DNA from: Prevotella sp. UBA2725
GTDB taxonomy: Bacteria; Bacteroidota; Bacteroidia; Bacteroidales; Bacteroidaceae
Direction of reading: 5' to 3'
Length of the DNA: 37,027 nucleotides
Assembly: GCA_002353825.1 (NCBI GenBank)
Contig: DEKJ01000050.1
Location: 1-37,027, forward strand
Part shown: positions 33,418 through 37,027 of the stretch, piece by piece
How the letters are laid out: every line of letters starts with the position of its first letter
How positions within the stretch are numbered: position 1 is the first letter of the stretch
Notes under the pieces: generated by a model
What the model saw: the letters and a program-made list of their open reading frames with translations, nothing else
The model's database searches: none
Told to the model about the DNA's origin: nothing
Translations under genes and position numbers: made by a program

Positions 33418-33612
33418 ATGAAAAAGATATATTATATGAAGCCGGATGTCCAGATCATCCGAGCATGCGAGCCGGATAGCCTCTTGGGAACCCATAGCTT
33501 CCCTGAAGCTGATGCTAAGCGGCGCCACTCCATTGAGGACATGAATGCAGACGCATACCAGCCACGCGAGTTCAACTACGAAAAGTTCGAGCCGTGGGCT
33601 GACTATAAATAG
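33418..33612 (+). CDS. Small protein (64 aa), possible Bacteroidales short-peptide family
   Basis: From the ATG at 33418: MKKIYYMKPDVQIIRACEPD, then SLLGTHSFPEADAKRR and an acidic, aromatic end NYEKFEPWADYK. No signal peptide or membrane helix. The layout (MKK-aromatic-KP start, short strand, SLLG, polar middle, WADYK-type end) resembles numerous unnamed 50-80-residue Bacteroidales proteins that sit next to surface-protein genes; this resemblance is my recollection, not a search. It lies 39 bases after the large secreted protein and before a hairpin terminator, so it is probably cotranscribed. The earlier start at 33391 is less likely because MKK is the usual opening. Confidence 0.7.
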   Translation: MKKIYYMKPDVQIIRACEPDSLLGTHSFPEADAKRRHSIEDMNADAYQPREFNYEKFEPWADYK

Positions 33613-33634
33613 AAATAACTGCCTATAGAAGACA

Positions 33635-33675
33635 CAATTACGGCACGATATCACTTGTGATACGTGCCGTAATTG
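33635..33675. terminator. Bidirectional hairpin terminator
   Basis: CAATTACGGCACG paired with CGTGCCGTAATTG (13-base perfect stem) around a 15-base loop, between convergent genes (small protein and glsB-like gene). T-runs are weak on both sides. Confidence 0.75.
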
Positions 33676-33699
33676 TTATTGAAATGATTGTATAATTCC

Positions 33700-34671
33700 T
33701 TACGACCTCTTCGGCATCGGCATTCTTACAGCCTCAGGGTGCTCTGCCACGAAACTGTTGATGTGGCGAATGCGCTTCTCCTCAAAGATCTCATCGACCG
33801 CAATGAGGATACCGCTCTCCTCCACGTCACCAAACTCATAGTTGACAGCAGAACCAAAGAACTTCATTGTCGGGCTGAGGTTCATGTAAGCATTGACCAA
33901 TGGCGGGATATTATAGCCGAGCTCTCTCACCTGGTGGTTGAGCAAGCGATAGTCTTTCTTGAAATCAGACTCATAGAAGAGCTGCTTCAACTCATCCACC
34001 GGTGTGTCAATCTTCACCGGCTGGATAGGCACGACGAGATGCTCATTGTCTCCAAAATGCTTACGAAGGAAATAAAGAATCATATCGCGGCCACGACGCA
34101 CAAACGACGGATACATCGTCATCTTGCCGAGGAAATACTTACAACGAGGATTGATGACCGTAAGCGCACCCAAACCATCCCACAGGTTGTCGAGCGCAAA
34201 GATACTCTTTGTGTTCTTTCTTACATTCTGATATTCCAAGGACACGAACGAACGGCCCAGCTCCACGGTATAGGGAGCATAGTCTTTCATAAACTCATCC
34301 GTGAAATGGAACATGTGGCTCATGGCGAGGTTCGGCTGGCCATCAGGCTTCAACTGCCAGTCCTCGCCGAAGAGATAGCGGTAGCCGCCGATGATCTCCT
34401 CAGCCTCCGGGTTCCACACGATGAGCTGCTTGCAACCATGGGGCATCGTGTCAAACTCATCAATATCCATGCTCTTTCCCGTACCTCCTCCTGCTGTGCG
34501 GAAGGCTATCTCTCGCAGTCGGCCAATCTCTTGCATGACATGCGGAGCTTCTGCAGCACGAATGACGTAAATCTCATTGTGGCTCTTGTTGGTTGTGCGC
34601 AGGCAACGGTCGGGCGTCAGCTCACTTTTCAACAGATCCTTACTGATGGGTTGGATAATATCTTCTTCCAT
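33700..34671 (-). CDS. glsB: GNAT-type N-acyltransferase, probable glycine-lipid synthase component
   Basis: 323 residues. An acetyltransferase-fold protein of the hemolysin/ornithine-lipid synthase type: EIGRLREIAFRTAGGGTG, DEFDTMPHGCKQLIVWNP and EIIGGYRYLFG, then VELGRSFVSLEYQN and a C-terminal extension with HINSFVAEHPEAVRMPMP. In Bacteroides a GNAT protein of this type (GlsB) N-acylates glycine and the adjacent PlsC-like GlsA adds the second acyl chain to make glycine lipids. The pair here has the same make-up: 21 bases separate the two genes. Assignment rests on family and context. Confidence 0.75.
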   Translation of the reverse strand: MEEDIIQPISKDLLKSELTPDRCLRTTNKSHNEIYVIRAAEAPHVMQEIGRLREIAFRTAGGGTGKSMDIDEFDTMPHGCKQLIVWNPEAEEIIGGYRYLFGEDWQLKPDGQPNLAMSHMFHFTDEFMKDYAPYTVELGRSFVSLEYQNVRKNTKSIFALDNLWDGLGALTVINPRCKYFLGKMTMYPSFVRRGRDMILYFLRKHFGDNEHLVVPIQPVKIDTPVDELKQLFYESDFKKDYRLLNHQVRELGYNIPPLVNAYMNLSPTMKFFGSAVNYEFGDVEESGILIAVDEIFEEKRIRHINSFVAEHPEAVRMPMPKRS

Positions 34672-34692
34672 AGTTGCTTTTATTGGTTGCGG

Positions 34693-35550
34693 TTACTCAG
34701 CGAGCAGGCCACGGGGACCTGCCTGCTGGTAGACCATATCTTCTACATAAACAGCCCACTGTCGCGGTGTACGGCTCTTGTCGAACGTCTGCCAGGGGAT
34801 AGGCTTGCCGATGACGACACGGAAAGGCTTGTGGCGGTTGCGGTACATCTCATCGACGAGGAAGATCATCGCAATGTTGATCTTCAGGCCTAAGCGTTTC
34901 TGCCAACGGGCGATACGATAGAACCGCGCCGAGTTGTGACCACTGAAATAGATAGGCACGACATCACGATGATACTGCACGCTTTTCGATACGAACGTCT
35001 TCTTCCAAGGAATGTCATGGATGCGTCCGTTGATGAGTCGCGAGTTCAGTCCGGCGGGGAACATGACGATGTGGTTGTCACTTTCGAAAGCCGACTCCAC
35101 CGCATCGGCAAACTTCTCACCGTTGCGCCCGGTCTTGTTGATTCCCACGCAGACAGGCCGCAGCCCCGGAAGGAACATCAGCAGGTCGTTGACGAGATAG
35201 CGGAACTTCCCGTCGTAGTGGCGTCCGATGATGGAGCCGAGACACACACCGTCCTGACCACCAAGCGGATGGTTGCTGACAAAGATATAGCGCTTACCGT
35301 CGTTCTTATCAGGCAGATTCTCTGCACCTTCTATCGTGACTCGCATGTCGAGATAACGCACGCATTCTTCGAGCCACTCCGTGCCCTCCTGGTTTCGATG
35401 CTGCCAAAGGAAAGCATTGACCTCGTCCTCATGAATGATGCGACGAAGCCAACTGATCAAGAAGCGAGGCACAAAACGAGCCTTATTGCCCATCTTGCTG
35501 CGCAATACCTTCTCTATGTCTATTGTTTTTTCTATGCTTTCTTCAGTCAT
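34693..35550 (-). CDS. glsA: PlsC-like O-acyltransferase, probable glycine-lipid partner
   Basis: 285 residues from the ATG at 35550. The longer reading from a TTG at 35577 is rejected because it runs across the -7 box TATTTTTG. Acyltransferase motifs: SNHPLGGQDG, with His94 and Asp100 five residues apart instead of the four of the classic HxxxxD motif; LPGLRPVCVGINKT; VMFPAGLNSR (in place of FPEGTRS); VPIYFSGHNS. It probably acylates the 3-hydroxy group of the N-acyl glycine formed by the downstream gene product. No transmembrane segment is obvious. First gene of the two-gene operon. Confidence 0.75.
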   Translation of the reverse strand: MTEESIEKTIDIEKVLRSKMGNKARFVPRFLISWLRRIIHEDEVNAFLWQHRNQEGTEWLEECVRYLDMRVTIEGAENLPDKNDGKRYIFVSNHPLGGQDGVCLGSIIGRHYDGKFRYLVNDLLMFLPGLRPVCVGINKTGRNGEKFADAVESAFESDNHIVMFPAGLNSRLINGRIHDIPWKKTFVSKSVQYHRDVVPIYFSGHNSARFYRIARWQKRLGLKINIAMIFLVDEMYRNRHKPFRVVIGKPIPWQTFDKSRTPRQWAVYVEDMVYQQAGPRGLLAE

Positions 35551-35565
35551 AACAAAACTACGTTG

Positions 35566-35573
35566 CAAAAATA
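35566..35573 (-). promoter_or_regulatory. Candidate -7 box for the glsA-glsB operon
   Basis: Minus strand TATTTTTG, 15 bases before the ATG at 35550. Confidence 0.5.
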
Positions 35574-35646
35574 GCAATTTATTTTGTTATAGCCTTGCGT
35601 TTCGTTAGAAAAATATTATTTTTCTTCACTTTTTTGCATACGCAGC

Positions 35647-36408
35647 TTACAATTTATTGATAACATTCATCATTTGTTCGCCCAATCCTATCGTGTAACC
35701 CTGACTGACAAATACCACGCGGTTGAAGGTATCGGCTATGATGAACACGGGAAGCGTAGAAGTCGACAAATGCATCTGTTGCCTGATCTGCGAAAGAATT
35801 GCACCTTTATCGTCGATGCCATAGCTTACGGTAGAAGGCAGCGACCTAAACTCATCAAGCTGCTTGTATTTGTCATACTGGTCTTTATCGGGGAAGAGCA
35901 GCAATAGCTTTCTACCCCATTTCTCAAACTGTTGTTTCAAGGCTGAGATATCCCGCAGAGCGTGATTCGTTGGCTCCTGACCTACGCCCAGTACACCCAC
36001 AATGAAATAGCCGCGGCCTGTAGTAGCCAGCACCGACTTCTGCTTTCCACTCTCGGCATCCGTATAAAGAGATTCTGAGTTGAAGGATCCCATAACCTGA
36101 ACATCGTTAACCGACTGACGCATCACAAGATGGGTCTGTGTCGTATCACCCGGCGTGACCTTGAAGAATTGCAGGCGCGCAAGCACACCACCATTAGCCA
36201 GTCGTGTGCCGCTCACCATGAGATAATTGCCGGCGTCAACGGGAGCACCTTTCTGCAACAAGCTGTTATAGGTCGTACCCTCTGTCTCACCGTTGCCCTC
36301 ATCATAATTCAACAGTTGAAGCTGTCCCTCATTATCAATCTTCGACAATGTGAAATGAGTGTAATAAGCCGGATTACCGACGCTCTTCGATTCAAGGTCA
36401 GCCATCAC
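35647..36408 (-). pseudogene. 3' fragment of a larger secreted-protein gene (transglutaminase-like family suspected)
   Basis: 253 residues in the open frame, which is readable without a stop back to 36459. There is no signal peptide and the N-terminus (ELLFGSSESKTVKQGI, VMADLESKSVGNPAYYTHFT) starts mid-domain. The remaining part is strand-rich (GNYLMVSGTRLANGGVLARLQFFKV), followed by a thioredoxin-like segment (FEKWGRKLLLLFPDKDQYDKY ... TLPVFIIADTFNRVVF). I believe it is the C-terminus of the long Bacteroidota transglutaminase-like proteins, but that comes from memory. The upstream part is replaced by the 5' half of cutC, so this is a deletion remnant. A GTG at 36408 could restart translation, but the product would be non-secreted. 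Confidence 0.7.
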
Positions 36409-36439
36409 AATACCTTGCTTTACCGTTTTTGACTCACTG

Positions 36440-36793
36440 CTACCAAAGAGCAGCTCCCATCAACTTGTGCATGGCACCCATATCTATCCGGCCATTGCTT
36501 TGCAAAGCCCCAAACACTACTCCATCGGCTCCTTCCTTTCTCGCTACGTCGATATCTGTTATCATCGCTTCCAGCTCTTCAGAAGAATAACAGAAGTCTC
36601 CTCCTCGAGGACGAATGATGACATGCAGACGTGTATGGGTCAGCAACCGACGTGCCAGACGGATCTCTCCTAAGGAAGGCGTCGTACCACCCTCTGGGAT
36701 TCCGGCGCACAGCTCCACCCTGTCGGCCCCACCTTCCTGTGCTTCCTTCGCGCTCTCTGCCCCATTGGCACAATTCTCTAAGACGTATTCCAT
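36440..36793 (-). pseudogene. cutC: Truncated copper-homeostasis protein CutC (5' half)
   Basis: 117 residues; intact CutC is a TIM-barrel protein of roughly 240-250. The first 110 residues are typical: NCANGAESAKEAQEGGADRVELCAG, EGGTTPSLGEI, VIIRPRGGDFCYSSEE, DIDVARKEGADGVVFGAL. The family resemblance stops at about MHKLMGA, followed by ALW and a TAG; the next expected block (about VTFHRAFD) is missing. The remaining half barrel cannot be functional. The promoter and ATG are intact. Directly downstream is a C-terminal piece of another gene, so a deletion joined the two. Confidence 0.85.
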
Positions 36794-36812
36794 AACTTAT
36801 CTCTGACTACCG

Positions 36813-36843
36813 CAAAGTTACTGAAATAATGCCACCCCAACAA
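36813..36843 (-). promoter_or_regulatory. Promoter of the truncated cutC
   Basis: Minus strand TTG (36841-36843), 20-base spacer, TAACTTTG (36813-36820), about 20 bases before the ATG at 36793. Confidence 0.6.
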
Positions 36844-36900
36844 GTTTCTTGCCATATGTTTAGCACTTGCACAGCATATTGGTAAAATAAATCGCCATCG

Positions 36901-36966
36901 TTCGACACGTGACAGCCTATTGTTCGACACGTGACAGCAAATCATCCGACACGTGACAGCAAATTT
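36901..36966 (+). repeat. 22-base tandem repeat array (3 units)
   Basis: Units at 36901, 36923 and 36945 share CGACACGTGACAGC; a fourth partial unit follows (TCGACCTGTACGG). The period is the same 22 bases as the array at 6961-7048, but the sequence differs. Confidence 0.9.
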
Positions 36967-37010
36967 TCGACCTGTACGGATGAAACAGTTCCTGCTGCAT
37001 ATGGGTAGAA

Positions 37011-37027
37011 GTGCCTCGGAGAGGCAC
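37011..37027 (+). repeat. GTGCCTCGGAGAGGCAC palindrome, start of a further element copy (cut by window end)
   Basis: Identical to the outer palindrome of copies A and B, so another composite element probably begins here and extends beyond the window. Confidence 0.85.

Noticed and set aside
35551..35577. TTG start of the PlsC-like gene at 35577
   Set aside because: It overlaps the -7 box TATTTTTG; the ATG at 35550 fits the promoter spacing.

Overview
The window looks like chromosomal DNA of a Bacteroidales bacterium, most like the Prevotella/Segatella group; the species cannot be fixed from sequence alone. Reasons: a SusC/SusD pair, Bacteroidota-type promoters (-7 box TAnnTTTG, several with TTG/TTTG about 20 bases upstream), Prevotella-style C-terminal tails on secreted proteins (NGKKVV / HQGKKVV), DUF4252 and DUF4292 proteins, a hybrid one-protein two-component regulator, glycine-lipid type acyltransferases and a Bacteroidota-type RF2.

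Layout. (1) 1-8400 is a glycan-use region: susD (cut by the window edge) and susC on the minus strand, then a secreted GH13 alpha-amylase with a starch-binding module and a secreted GH53 endo-galactanase on the plus strand. Elaborate palindromic repeats lie on both sides of each glycosidase gene. (2) 8600-9050 holds tRNA-Phe(GAA) and tRNA-Pro(CGG), each with its own promoter and terminator. (3) 9095-15600 has a MITE-like inverted repeat, a DUF4252/helix-hairpin-helix gene pair, two paralogous sodium:neurotransmitter-type symporters separated by an ATPase/DUF234 gene, and a CYTH-domain gene. (4) 15739-19041 has a tail-anchored mini-protein, prfB and a long-chain acyl-CoA ligase; argE follows on the other strand. 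(5) 20252-25106 is one operon, read right to left: dut, TPR protein, DUF4292 lipoprotein, EnvC-like murein hydrolase activator; dgt is divergent from it. (6) 26574-33612 is an accessory-looking module: a TPR/histidine kinase/receiver/AraC regulator divergent from a very large secreted protein and a 64-residue peptide gene. (7) 33700-35550 is a probable glycine-lipid acyltransferase pair (glsA-glsB). (8) 35647-36793 is a deletion scar joining the 5' half of cutC to the 3' end of a larger secreted-protein gene.

Most notable: two frameshifts in the divergent regulator/surface-protein module (one at a six-G tract that puts the sorting tail out of frame, one just after a lipoprotein signal peptide), the cutC fusion scar, repeat-bracketed glycosidase cassettes with near-identical 3' ends, a family of GC-rich hairpins sitting directly after stop codons, two unrelated tandem arrays that share a 22-base period, a 27-base in-frame duplication in SusC, and prfB without the usual frameshift signal. 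I see no CRISPR array, phage, integrase, transposase or defence island. The best candidates for something undescribed are the module at 26574-33612 and the repeat system around the glycosidase genes. All family assignments come from reading motifs, not from database searches.
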